In this document: piece after piece, positions 38,824-48,719 of the stretch
Position numbering within the stretch: position 1 is the first letter of the stretch
Layout of the letters: every line of letters begins with the position of its first letter
Assembly (NCBI RefSeq): GCF_001430825.1
Contig: NZ_CP010535.1
Coordinates: 2,956,501 to 3,020,500 of the forward strand
Origin: Sediminicola sp. YIK13
Lineage (GTDB): Bacteria; Bacteroidota; Bacteroidia; Flavobacteriales; Flavobacteriaceae
Reading direction: 5' to 3'
DNA: 64,000 nucleotides
The notes under the pieces: model-generated
The model's input: the letters and a program-made list of their open reading frames with translations, nothing else
Database searches by the model: none
Told to the model about the DNA's origin: nothing
Program-made: the position numbers and the translations under genes

Positions 38824-40485
38824 ATGAAAAATTTAAAATATATTTATCTTTCTCTTGGGATCTTCGCTTTTACAGCTTGTAATGAACCAGAAGACGTAGA
38901 TCTAACCCAAGAAATAATTCTTGAGGATGCGGCAGTATTAACCGCTGGCTCAGCGGATTTTTCCAATTATGTTTCCATTGGGGCGTCCTTTACTGCAGGC
39001 TATACCGATGGCGCATTATTTAAAGCCAGTCAACAAAGCTCCTTTCCAGCCTTATTGGCGCAACAGTTTGCATTGGCCGGTGGTGGCAGTTTTAACCAAC
39101 CATTGATGAATGATAATTTTGGGGGACTCCTTTTGGGGGGCACTCAAATTCAGGATAATCGTTTGGTATTTAATGGTTCAGGGCCTGTTCGCTTACAGGC
39201 GCTAATTGGGCCGGTAATGCCAACAACAGATTTATTGATTAATAATCCGACTGGGCCATTCAATAACATGGGTGTCCCTGGAGCCAAGAGCTTTCATTTA
39301 GTGGCCAATGGCTATGGTAATGTCGCAGGTGTTCCATTACGTCTTGCAAATCCTTACTATGCGAGAATGGCCACTAGTGCCTCTTCTTCCATTTTAGAGG
39401 ATGCCCTGGCGCAACAGCCAACCTTTTTTACTTTATCAGAGATTGGTGGAGGGAATGATGTATTGGCATTCGCCACTTCTGGGGGAGTAGGTGTAGATCA
39501 GAAAGGAAATTTAGATCCTACCACATATGGTTCAAATGATATTACCGATCCAAATGTATTTACACAGGTTATGTCTTCTGCAGCAACCGCTTTAACGGCT
39601 AATGGGGCAAAAGGCGTTATTGCAAATGTACCCTACATCACCAATTTACCTTATTTTACAACAGTGCCTCATAATCCGTTGAGTCCCTTAAATCCTTCCT
39701 TCGGACCACAAATTCCAACTCTGAATGGTGTTTTTGGTCAGTTGAATTTGGTATTTGACTTTTTGCAGGTTCCTGAGCGAAAAATAGTCTTTTCAGGTAC
39801 TGCAGCAAGTGCGGTGGTTGTTAAGGATGAAAATTTAGCGAATCTGTCTGCGCAGATTACGGCTGTTTTAAATGGTAGTCCAACTTTTCCTGCTTTTGTG
39901 CAATCTTTTGGATTGCCAGCACAAGCTGCTCCTGTTGTAGCTAATCTTTTTGGCGCAATTTATGGCCAAGCGAGACAGGCAACGGCGGATGATTTATTGG
40001 TGCTTCCTAGTTCTACAATTATCGGTACGGTCAATACAAGCTCGGTGGCATTTCTAATGTCTCAAGGGTTGACACAAGCTTTGGCTGGCCAATTTTCAGT
40101 AGAAGGTGTTTCATTGCCTTTAGAAGATAAATGGGTGTTGACGCCTGCAGAACAGGCCTTAATATTAACTGCCACTGATGCTTACAATGTTTCGTTAAAG
40201 TCAATAGCGGATGCGAATGGACTTGCCTTTGTAGATTTCAAAGGAATTCTTCAAGAGGCTGCCACTACTGGTATTACCGACGGAGATTTCACTTTAAAAG
40301 CGAGCCTCGTTACCGGTGGTTTGGTCAGTTTGGACGGAATCCATTTGACATCCAGGGGATATGCTGTAATGGCCAATAAGTTTTTGGAGGCTATTGATGC
40401 TACTTATGGTTCCAATTTCATTCAGGCCAAGGCCAAAGTGAACTTAGGGGACTATCCTACCAACTATTCACCGACTTTACAATAA
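38824..40485 (+). CDS. SGNH/GDSL-hydrolase-like lipoprotein
   Basis: A 553-residue outer-envelope lipoprotein (signal ending FAFTAC, Cys19). It resembles SGNH hydrolases, esterases that act on lipids, acetylated sugars or peptides. Block I reads SIGASFTAGYTDG, with nucleophile Ser55 but Ala instead of the usual Asp of GDS; block III is GGGNDVLAF; block V is DGIHLTSRGY with D504 and H507. It contains long Ala/Gly-rich linker regions. It follows the TonB receptor by 18 nt and is terminated by a strong hairpin. Likely releases a ligand for the receptor. Activity is plausible but the altered GDS weakens certainty. Confidence 0.82.
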   Translation: MKNLKYIYLSLGIFAFTACNEPEDVDLTQEIILEDAAVLTAGSADFSNYVSIGASFTAGYTDGALFKASQQSSFPALLAQQFALAGGGSFNQPLMNDNFGGLLLGGTQIQDNRLVFNGSGPVRLQALIGPVMPTTDLLINNPTGPFNNMGVPGAKSFHLVANGYGNVAGVPLRLANPYYARMATSASSSILEDALAQQPTFFTLSEIGGGNDVLAFATSGGVGVDQKGNLDPTTYGSNDITDPNVFTQVMSSAATALTANGAKGVIANVPYITNLPYFTTVPHNPLSPLNPSFGPQIPTLNGVFGQLNLVFDFLQVPERKIVFSGTAASAVVVKDENLANLSAQITAVLNGSPTFPAFVQSFGLPAQAAPVVANLFGAIYGQARQATADDLLVLPSSTIIGTVNTSSVAFLMSQGLTQALAGQFSVEGVSLPLEDKWVLTPAEQALILTATDAYNVSLKSIADANGLAFVDFKGILQEAATTGITDGDFTLKASLVTGGLVSLDGIHLTSRGYAVMANKFLEAIDATYGSNFIQAKAKVNLGDYPTNYSPTLQ

Positions 40486-40501
40486 GATATATAATTGCCA
40501 A

Positions 40502-40536
40502 ACAAAAAACGCCTTTCACTGAAAGGCGTTTTTTGT
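40502..40536 (+). terminator. Strong intrinsic terminator after SGNH lipoprotein
   Basis: A 16-bp stem (40502-40517 with 40521-40536) around a 3-nt ACT loop; the core GCCTTTC pairs with GAAAGGC, flanked by A and T tracts. Confidence 0.92.
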
Positions 40537-40582
40537 GTTTAAAAAGGGTGAAAAACCACTTTATTTTTAAATTTAAAAGGTA

Positions 40583-40590
40583 TATATTTG
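40583..40590 (+). promoter_or_regulatory. atpD promoter -7 box
   Basis: TATATTTG matches TAnnTTTG. It would give a leader of about 78 nt before the ATG at 40673, longer than other leaders in this window. No -33 TTTG at the normal distance. Confidence 0.55.
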
Positions 40591-40669
40591 CAGCGCGAAA
40601 AATCTGGTCCCTAAAAAAGGTGAAAAGGTTGTTGTTCGTTTTTTATCACGCTAAACAATAAACATTTAA

Positions 40670-42181
<1,512 letters not shown>

Positions 42182-42262
42182 ATAGTTGATAGTTTGATGT
42201 TGATGGGCTTTAAATAAACTAAAAGCGATCGACCTAAAACTAGCAACCAACAATTAGATAAT

Positions 42263-42544
42263 ATGTACTTAGAAATTGTATCACCAGAAGCTACATTATT
42301 TGCAGGAGAAGTTACCTCGGTAATTGTGCCTGGGGTTAATGGTGAATTCCAACTTTTGGAAAACCACGCCGCTATTGTTTCTTTATTACAGGAAGGCAAT
42401 GTAAAATTTAATGGCAATAACGTAGTTGTGGAAAAATCCAATAAGGATAAGTTTTCAAAGGGTGCCAATGGTGAAACGGTTTTGGCCATTTCCAGTGGTA
42501 CTATCGAAATGAGAAATAATAAAATTATTGTGTTGGCAGATTAA
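42263..42544 (+). CDS. atpC: F1 ATP synthase subunit epsilon (short form)
   Basis: 93 residues; forms the beta-sandwich part of the rotor stalk (LEIVSPEATLFAGEV, VPGVNGEFQLLENHAAIVSLL, GTIEMRNNKIIVLAD). The C-terminal helical hairpin found in the roughly 135-140-residue E. coli-type epsilon, which inhibits ATP hydrolysis, is absent, so that type of regulation cannot operate. The gap from atpD is 81 nt with no promoter seen. A terminator follows. Confidence 0.93.
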   Translation: MYLEIVSPEATLFAGEVTSVIVPGVNGEFQLLENHAAIVSLLQEGNVKFNGNNVVVEKSNKDKFSKGANGETVLAISSGTIEMRNNKIIVLAD

Positions 42545-42564
42545 ATTGCTACACTTACTACATT

Positions 42565-42595
42565 AAAAAGCCAAACTGTTAAGTTTGGCTTTTTT
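42565..42595 (+). terminator. Intrinsic terminator after atpC (likely bidirectional)
   Basis: AAAAAGCCAAACT pairs with AGTTTGGCTTTTT around a 4-nt GTTA loop, ending in T6. It lies between convergent atpC and the GNAT gene (stop at 42604), so the A tract may serve the minus strand too. Confidence 0.9.
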
Positions 42596-42603
42596 ATTTG
42601 AAA

Positions 42604-43137
42604 TTATTTCAGACGAATCAATACCCAATCCCTATCGTCGGAATAATAGGTTTTCAATTCTTTAAAGCCCACCGCATAATGGGCTTGAAGGGAGCGGGTG
42701 TTTTTGGCATCAACCTCTGTAATTATACTATCGAACTCTGGTCGTACATGTGCCTTCATGGCATTGTACAAGCCACGGAAAATCCCTTGATTTCGATAGT
42801 TTTTGCCCACACAGATCTGCCCCATGGCAATGTATTTTTCTTTTTTGGGTACTACGTTTTCAATTTCTGCAAACATGGGTTTTAAAATCTCGATCTTATC
42901 CGCGAACATGGGGTCCATGCATAGGGCATATGCCGCTACGGTATCTCCATCCTTGGCGATGATATGAGGACAAACCTCATTCATTTGGTACAATATTCCA
43001 AAGTTGTGCTCAACGGTTACAAAGCCGTCTTTTTCCTTTTCTTCGGGGCTTACATTAGCCCAAAGATTTGCTTGTTGCAAGGCCAGAATCTGTTCCAATT
43101 CCTCTTTCGTACTAACCGGACAATACCGAATTTCCAT
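42604..43137 (-). CDS. GNAT-family N-acetyltransferase
   Basis: A 177-residue acetyltransferase. The acetyl-CoA binding motif A is visible as GQICVGKNYRNQGIFRGLYNAM, here shown as GQICVGKNYRNQG then IFRGLYNAM, with a downstream NTRSLQAHYAVGF motif B. Substrate unknown (small molecule or protein amino group). It starts 2 nt after the M61 peptidase stop and is therefore in one operon with it. Confidence 0.88.
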   Translation of the reverse strand: MEIRYCPVSTKEELEQILALQQANLWANVSPEEKEKDGFVTVEHNFGILYQMNEVCPHIIAKDGDTVAAYALCMDPMFADKIEILKPMFAEIENVVPKKEKYIAMGQICVGKNYRNQGIFRGLYNAMKAHVRPEFDSIITEVDAKNTRSLQAHYAVGFKELKTYYSDDRDWVLIRLK

Positions 43138-43139
43138 TG

Positions 43140-44948
43140 CTATTTTATTTTAAGCCAAGCCTTCCTTTTTGCCAATACTTCTTTTGATGGTTTAATAACT
43201 TCTTTCTCCATCAATTGAATGCCATAAGACGGATCTGCTTGTAAAACCAAAGAGGCAGACTTTTCAACGCCGAATCTTTTAAATGTGAGCTCAAGTACAT
43301 CACCCACCTTAAATTGGTTGATGAAATCTGAAAACCGTTGTTCTTTATTGAAGGAAACAGTATTGATAGATATAATAACATCCCCATTTTCTAGACCGGC
43401 TTTATAGGCCGGACTGCCTATGGGAACGTTACGGTCTATAACAGCAGTGCCATCATCCTTTATGGATACTGAGGCTCCAAAAAACGGCTTTGTAGAATCT
43501 TCTTTTAGTACCACTCCCACTGATTTAAAAAGTGGTGCATAATTGGGCATGTCACTTTTGTACACATAATTACCAAAGAACTCGCTGCCGAAATCAGTAC
43601 CGGCATATTTGTTCAACGTTTCATGAAGGTCTTCAACGGTGTATGAGGTTTCTTTTCGGCCATAAGTCTGCCATACCAACTTCATATAATCGTCGAGATT
43701 TAGATTTTTCTGGCGGAGGGACAAGTCCAACGCAAGACCCAGTACGCTACCATAGGAGTAATAAGAGATAAAGGTATTTTCCCTATTAACGGGATCTACA
43801 GAGGTAGCGGCATCTACAAATGGGGCTTGATAGCTCATCTCTATCGGGTTAAAAAATTGTCGAGCGGGAGAATTCCATACGTAGTTAAAAGTGCCGGTCA
43901 ACCCTTCTATGTAAGCTGTAGGGCTAATGATACCCGCCCTACAAAGGATAAGATTGGTGTAGTAGCTGGTAAATCCTTCTGCAAACCATAATTCGCCACT
44001 CATATTGGCCTCTGTAAAGTCGAAAGGCTCCAAAGATTTCGGGCGTATGCGCTCTACGTTCCAAGAATGAAAATATTCGTGGGACACCGTTCCTATATTG
44101 CCTTCCATGCCTCCTTCGGCCAAACCTTCCCTATCGGTCAGTATGGTTGAATTCCTGTGCTCCATGCCATCACCCGATGCATTTGGGATATAACAGGCCA
44201 AAAAGGTATAGGTACCGAAATCATAATTGGGAAGTTCTCCAAAGACATCCTTTTCTGCCAACACAATTTTTTTTACTTTTTCCCAGTAGGTATCCAATTC
44301 CGCCTCAGTTCCATTGTGATGTAAAACAAATTGAACCGTCTGTTTTTGTTTATTGGATTCCACTTCAAATTCCCGCAAACTATAATTGCTAATTTCGGTG
44401 GGGCTGTCCATAAAATACTGCAAATTTGGGGCAGAATAGGTGTTGTTCGATACCTTGGGCATTTGGGTGGCTACCTTCCAGTTTAAATCTTCCCTGACGT
44501 TAAAGTCGACCGTAATGTTCCGATCACTTAATTCTGGAACAAACATAAAAGTGGCTGGGATATTTAGGTGAGCGTGGGTTTCATCAACCTGGGAATAGGT
44601 ACCGTCCCCACGATTGGCAAATAAGGTGTAGCTTAGTTGAATGGTGCCGTCATGTCCCGATACATTCCATTGGTATGGGTTTGGGCGGGTAATATTCAAG
44701 GGAGTCCCTTTGCTATCCGTGGCAGTAACATTATAGACGTTTTTTGCAAATTCATGAAGGGCATATCGTCCTGGGGAAGTCCTGCTCATGCGAATCCCAA
44801 TGGTGTCCATACTCAGGTTTGGAAAAGTGGCTTTTATTTCGGCTTCGTGGTGTTCTGCATTTTCAAAGGAAATGCTATAGGTGTTTGTTTGGGCACCTAC
44901 GGGACCGGCAATTAAAATCAGGAATAAAAGCGAGAGCAGCTTTTTCAT
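43140..44948 (-). CDS. M61-family (glycyl) aminopeptidase
   Basis: A secreted or periplasmic zinc peptidase of about 602 residues; start at 44948 gives the signal peptide MKKLLSLLFLILIAGPVGA (an ATG at 44969 adds seven residues). The thermolysin-like HExxH is HEYFH at about 290-294, and the second Glu follows in ELWFAEGFTSYY. A C-terminal PDZ domain (about 490-560; IGSPAYKAGLENGDVIISI) completes the M61 layout. Members remove N-terminal glycine or alanine. Divergent to bioF with 61 nt between; cotranscribed with a GNAT gene. Confidence 0.9.
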   Translation of the reverse strand: MKKLLSLLFLILIAGPVGAQTNTYSISFENAEHHEAEIKATFPNLSMDTIGIRMSRTSPGRYALHEFAKNVYNVTATDSKGTPLNITRPNPYQWNVSGHDGTIQLSYTLFANRGDGTYSQVDETHAHLNIPATFMFVPELSDRNITVDFNVREDLNWKVATQMPKVSNNTYSAPNLQYFMDSPTEISNYSLREFEVESNKQKQTVQFVLHHNGTEAELDTYWEKVKKIVLAEKDVFGELPNYDFGTYTFLACYIPNASGDGMEHRNSTILTDREGLAEGGMEGNIGTVSHEYFHSWNVERIRPKSLEPFDFTEANMSGELWFAEGFTSYYTNLILCRAGIISPTAYIEGLTGTFNYVWNSPARQFFNPIEMSYQAPFVDAATSVDPVNRENTFISYYSYGSVLGLALDLSLRQKNLNLDDYMKLVWQTYGRKETSYTVEDLHETLNKYAGTDFGSEFFGNYVYKSDMPNYAPLFKSVGVVLKEDSTKPFFGASVSIKDDGTAVIDRNVPIGSPAYKAGLENGDVIISINTVSFNKEQRFSDFINQFKVGDVLELTFKRFGVEKSASLVLQADPSYGIQLMEKEVIKPSKEVLAKRKAWLKIK

Positions 44949-44997
44949 TTTTCTAGGGTTTATGGTCACGAATATAACATTTAAAAACAGGATATAC

Positions 44998-45005
44998 TAC
45001 ATTTG
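44998..45005 (+). promoter_or_regulatory. -7 box abutting the bioF start codon
   Basis: TACATTTG matches TAnnTTTG and ends 4 nt before the bioF ATG at 45010, so the transcript would begin at or next to the start codon. No -33 TTG at standard spacing. Confidence 0.5.
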
Positions 45006-45009
45006 TACT

Positions 45010-46149
45010 ATGGACGATTTCCCCAAAAAATTACGTGACAAACTATCGGAAAGAGCAGCGAATAATGCGCTAAGGGAATTGACTATATCACAAATCCCCA
45101 TAGACTTCTCCTCCAATGATTATTTAGGATTTGCCAAGGATCAGACTATTTTTGAGGGTGCTTCCAGGCTTTTGAAGGAGAGAAAATACACGCTTAATGG
45201 AGCTACTGGATCCCGGTTGTTATCGGGAAACAATATGCTGTACGAGAATTTGGAGAGTGCGATTGCAAAGTTTCATGACTGTCTGGCCGCAGTTGTCTTT
45301 AATTCTGGTTACGATGCCAATTTGGGATTATTGGGTTCTGTGCCCCAAAGGGGCGATATTATTTTATATGATGATCTGATCCATGCTTCCATTAGGGACG
45401 GTTTAGGAATGAGCAACGCTAAAGCGTATAAGTTTAAACATAACGACCTGGCCGATGTCTATCGTCTTGTGAAAAGCAACCGGAGCAGCGCAACCAATGG
45501 AGAAGTATATATTATTACGGAATCTGTTTTCTCCATGGACGGGGATAGTCCAGATTTGACAGCTTTTGTGGATTTTTGTAAAAAACAAAACTGCCGCTTA
45601 ATTGTCGATGAAGCCCATGCAGTAGGGGTATTGGGCAATACTGGTGAGGGATCGCTGCAGGAGTTGGGATTGCACCAACAAGTATTTGCCAGAATTGTGA
45701 CCTTTGGAAAGGCAATGGGTAGTCATGGGGCAGCGGTCTTGGGTGGTGAAAGATTAAAACAGTATTTGGTCAATTTCGCGAGAAGTTTTATCTACACAAC
45801 TGGCATGCCACCACATTCTTTGGCCACCATACTACTGTCTTATCAGGAATTATCCCATACTACCAGTTTGGCTGTACTTAAAGAAAACATCACGTATTTT
45901 AGGGAACAAGTAGCGTTACGGGGTTTAAAATTTATTGACAGTAATTCCGCCATCCAATGCTGCGTAATTTCGGGCAATGATCGGGTTAAGGATATTGCTG
46001 GACAACTCCAAGAAAAAGGGTTCGACGTTAAACCTATCCTATCACCAACCGTAAAGGAAGGGGAAGAGCGGTTGCGGTTTTGTCTGCATGCGTATAATAC
46101 GAAAACCGAAATAGCCGAAGTATTACGATTATTGACTATTTTCATATAA
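45010..46149 (+). CDS. bioF: 8-amino-7-oxononanoate synthase
   Basis: PLP enzyme joining pimeloyl-thioester and alanine, first step of the biotin ring pathway, in the cytosol. Start at 45010; the open frame runs 43 codons further upstream but that sequence does not resemble the family. 379 residues with the fold-type-I landmarks: SSNDYLG, GSTGSRLLSG (GATGSRLLSG), FNSGYDAN, DEAHAVGVLG and the Schiff-base Lys K234 in TFGKAMGSHG. First gene of bioF-DUF2007-bioD. Confidence 0.95.
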   Translation: MDDFPKKLRDKLSERAANNALRELTISQIPIDFSSNDYLGFAKDQTIFEGASRLLKERKYTLNGATGSRLLSGNNMLYENLESAIAKFHDCLAAVVFNSGYDANLGLLGSVPQRGDIILYDDLIHASIRDGLGMSNAKAYKFKHNDLADVYRLVKSNRSSATNGEVYIITESVFSMDGDSPDLTAFVDFCKKQNCRLIVDEAHAVGVLGNTGEGSLQELGLHQQVFARIVTFGKAMGSHGAAVLGGERLKQYLVNFARSFIYTTGMPPHSLATILLSYQELSHTTSLAVLKENITYFREQVALRGLKFIDSNSAIQCCVISGNDRVKDIAGQLQEKGFDVKPILSPTVKEGEERLRFCLHAYNTKTEIAEVLRLLTIFI

Positions 46150-46157
46150 AAATTATC

Positions 46158-46538
46158 ATGGGTCAGGAATTTTATACGTTGGGGGCTTTTGAATACGTTG
46201 CCGATGTGCAGATTATAAAAGGTCGACTGGAAGCCGAAGGCATACCAGTTTTTCTCAGGGATGAAAATACGCTGAACTCAGATCCACTGATCAGTAATGC
46301 GATTGGAGGTGTCAAACTTTTGGTTTATTTCAGTGACAAGGAAGAAGCTTTGGAAATTTATAATGAAATCAGGAATTATGCTACAGATGACCAAGGAGAA
46401 TTAATAGTTTGTCCCAATTGCAAAGCTCGTCGTTCAGAAACATATTATAACAGAAAAACGCTATTTTATAAACTTTTTCCATTTTTTGAAATGAAAAAAT
46501 ACAAATGTTTAAATTGTAATTTTATAACAAAACCCTAG
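46158..46538 (+). CDS. DUF2007 protein with zinc ribbon
   Basis: A 126-residue protein. Residues about 5-75 form the DUF2007 (putative signal-transducing) fold (YVADVQIIKGRLEAEGIPVF, then GGVKLLVYFSDKEEALE). The C-terminus holds two CxxC pairs (CPNC, CLNC) that would form a zinc ribbon. It lies 8 nt after bioF and 15 nt before bioD, so it is inside the biotin operon. Related proteins occur widely without assigned roles; whether this one serves biotin synthesis is unknown. Confidence 0.82.
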   Translation: MGQEFYTLGAFEYVADVQIIKGRLEAEGIPVFLRDENTLNSDPLISNAIGGVKLLVYFSDKEEALEIYNEIRNYATDDQGELIVCPNCKARRSETYYNRKTLFYKLFPFFEMKKYKCLNCNFITKP

Positions 46539-46553
46539 CATATCTCTAAGTTT

Positions 46554-47171
46554 ATGAAAAGAATATTTGTTACTGGAATCTCTACCGAAGTAGGAAAGAC
46601 CATTGCCTCTGCCATCATCGTGGAAGCATTGGAAGCAGATTATTGGAAACCCATTCAGGCAGGAGAACTGGAATATACGGATAGTCATAAAATAGCTGAT
46701 CTGGTTTCCAACAAAAAAACGGTGATCCATGAAAATAGTTATGCCCTAAAAACTCCGATGAGTCCACATGCGGCTGCAGAATTGGAAGGGGTGATTATAG
46801 ATGTTAACAATATACATGAACCTGTGACGGAAAACCATTTGGTCATAGAAGGTGCTGGTGGCTTATTGGTGCCTTTAAATGATTCGGACACTATTCTCGA
46901 CATTATCATGCCAACTTATAAGGTAGTTGTGGTCTGTAGACACTACCTGGGGAGCATCAATCATTCCTTATTGACCATCAATTGGTTGAAAATGAAAGGG
47001 TACGACGTGTCTATTATTTTTAGTGGAAAGGAACACCCTACCACAGAAAGTATTATTGTGAAAAAGACCCAAGTACACGTGATCGGGAGAATTGATGAGG
47101 AAACAGCATTTGACAAGTCAACCATCAAAAAGTATGCAACCTTGTTTAAAGCTAATTTGGAATTACTCTAA
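46554..47171 (+). CDS. bioD: Dethiobiotin synthetase
   Basis: ATP-dependent closure of the ureido ring of dethiobiotin. 205 residues with P-loop GISTEVGKT (near residues 8-16), the acidic KPIQAG motif and the EGAGGLLVPL motif. Standard length (about 200-225). It overlaps the convergent glycosyltransferase gene by 9 nt at the 3' end. Confidence 0.95.
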   Translation: MKRIFVTGISTEVGKTIASAIIVEALEADYWKPIQAGELEYTDSHKIADLVSNKKTVIHENSYALKTPMSPHAAAELEGVIIDVNNIHEPVTENHLVIEGAGGLLVPLNDSDTILDIIMPTYKVVVVCRHYLGSINHSLLTINWLKMKGYDVSIIFSGKEHPTTESIIVKKTQVHVIGRIDEETAFDKSTIKKYATLFKANLELL

Positions 47172-48641
47172 TCGTTGCCAGATTTCTGCATGATCAATGA
47201 TCTTTATAATTCGGTAATATTGATTCAGGTAGTTTCTTGTAAACGCATTTTCAGTAATATTTTCCTTATCGAAAATATTTTCCTTATCCCTTGTAATGAC
47301 CAAAGTAGGTTTGATGTCCTCCAAGAGATATGTGATTTCTTCCATGGCCGTTTTTCTGGTTGTACCACTATAGGGAAACATCTCTACCTTACAAATGTTA
47401 CTGGGATGGGTAGAAATTTTTGTCAAGGGTTTTTTATCCAAAAGCCAGTAGCCAATATGGTATTCTAAAAACAAAATATTAGAGCTGTCCAAGTCATGAT
47501 CTTTAATAAAACGGGGAACCTCTATGCCCTCTCCATTGAAGAATGTTCCCTTTACTACCTTGTGTTTTAGAAGAGCATAATACTCCAGATAGCTCTCCAT
47601 GGGGACCAGAAGAAAAATAAGTAAATAATACGGTCTCCATTTAAAACGTTTTAAAAATGGGATTGTGGCCAATACCATACCGACCAATATCAGCAAAGCT
47701 GGATATACTTGTATCAGATAATGGCCATTAATTTTCCCCCCTCGCACAAAAGAGAAGAGAATCCCTATGACAGTGACGAACAACACCTGTACATGCCTAT
47801 TTTTTAAATCCAGATATTTCTTTTTCCACGCCCAAAGGAAGAAGCCTATGATAATTAAGCAGGTGGGTATTACATCTAAAAGGGAGCCCCTATTTGCTGC
47901 GGCATATTCTAAAGGCGCCAAGATGACCGATTGCCACCAAAGGGCCGTGATACCATTTTGATAGTAGGGTAAAATGGTGAGCAGAATAACGAGTATCGCC
48001 CCCAATCCAAGAAATATCAAGTTCTGGAATCCTTGTTTTAATTGCTTTTCCACAAATGATCTATAGAATAGGAATAAGCCCAAGATCAATACGGCATAGG
48101 CAAGGTTTAGCTTGGTCATTACCGTAAGCCCCAATAAAATTCCTGCCAGTCCATACCAATAGTACTTATTGTATTTTAGGATAATAAAAATTGCGGGCAT
48201 TAAAAAGGCAACACTGAGGTGTTCGGACATAACCCCTTGAAGACTGCCAAAGAGGCTTTGTAGGGCGGTGCAAGCTATAGCTGTGCATAATCCTAGTTTT
48301 GGTCCTCCTATTTCTTTACCTATTTTATATGTAAAAAAGGAAGTGATGGCCACTACCAATGTGCCAAATACGCGTATGGCGATAAAACTTTTTCCAAAGG
48401 CATAAATGATACCGGCAAAGAAAAGAAAGGTCATAGGAGGTTTTAGGTCCCAAAGCTCGGTATACGGCAAATGGCCCTCTACCCAAGATTGCCCCATAAG
48501 TATAAAGGTGCTTTCGTCCCGGTCTATATAATCCCTAAAGAAAAAAGGGGCCCTGATTACAAATGCCAACAGAAATAAGAAAAGAAAAACAGTCCTGCTC
48601 CTAAGTTCTATAAAATTGATGTTGCGCAAATCAAATACCAT
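47163..48641 (-). CDS. GT-C (PMT/ArnT-like) integral-membrane glycosyltransferase
   Basis: A membrane protein of about 492 residues with around ten to twelve spans. The first external loop carries DRDES (ArnT/PMT-type acidic motif), followed by WVEGHLPYTELWDLKPP. Such enzymes move sugars from lipid carriers to lipid or protein acceptors at the periplasmic face. Start at 48641 is preferred (MVFDLRN); 48683 would add 14 residues. It is inserted head-on in the biotin cluster between bioD and bioA, overlapping bioD by 9 nt, and is unrelated in function. Acceptor unknown. Confidence 0.82.
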   Translation of the reverse strand: MVFDLRNINFIELRSRTVFLFLFLLAFVIRAPFFFRDYIDRDESTFILMGQSWVEGHLPYTELWDLKPPMTFLFFAGIIYAFGKSFIAIRVFGTLVVAITSFFTYKIGKEIGGPKLGLCTAIACTALQSLFGSLQGVMSEHLSVAFLMPAIFIILKYNKYYWYGLAGILLGLTVMTKLNLAYAVLILGLFLFYRSFVEKQLKQGFQNLIFLGLGAILVILLTILPYYQNGITALWWQSVILAPLEYAAANRGSLLDVIPTCLIIIGFFLWAWKKKYLDLKNRHVQVLFVTVIGILFSFVRGGKINGHYLIQVYPALLILVGMVLATIPFLKRFKWRPYYLLIFLLVPMESYLEYYALLKHKVVKGTFFNGEGIEVPRFIKDHDLDSSNILFLEYHIGYWLLDKKPLTKISTHPSNICKVEMFPYSGTTRKTAMEEITYLLEDIKPTLVITRDKENIFDKENITENAFTRNYLNQYYRIIKIIDHAEIWQRLE

Positions 48642-48719
48642 GGTAAACACAGGAGGTTTTAAGTTTATTTGCCATCTTTGCAAGATAGATAAAAAGCTGG
48701 TTCTTTAAATTTTATACAA

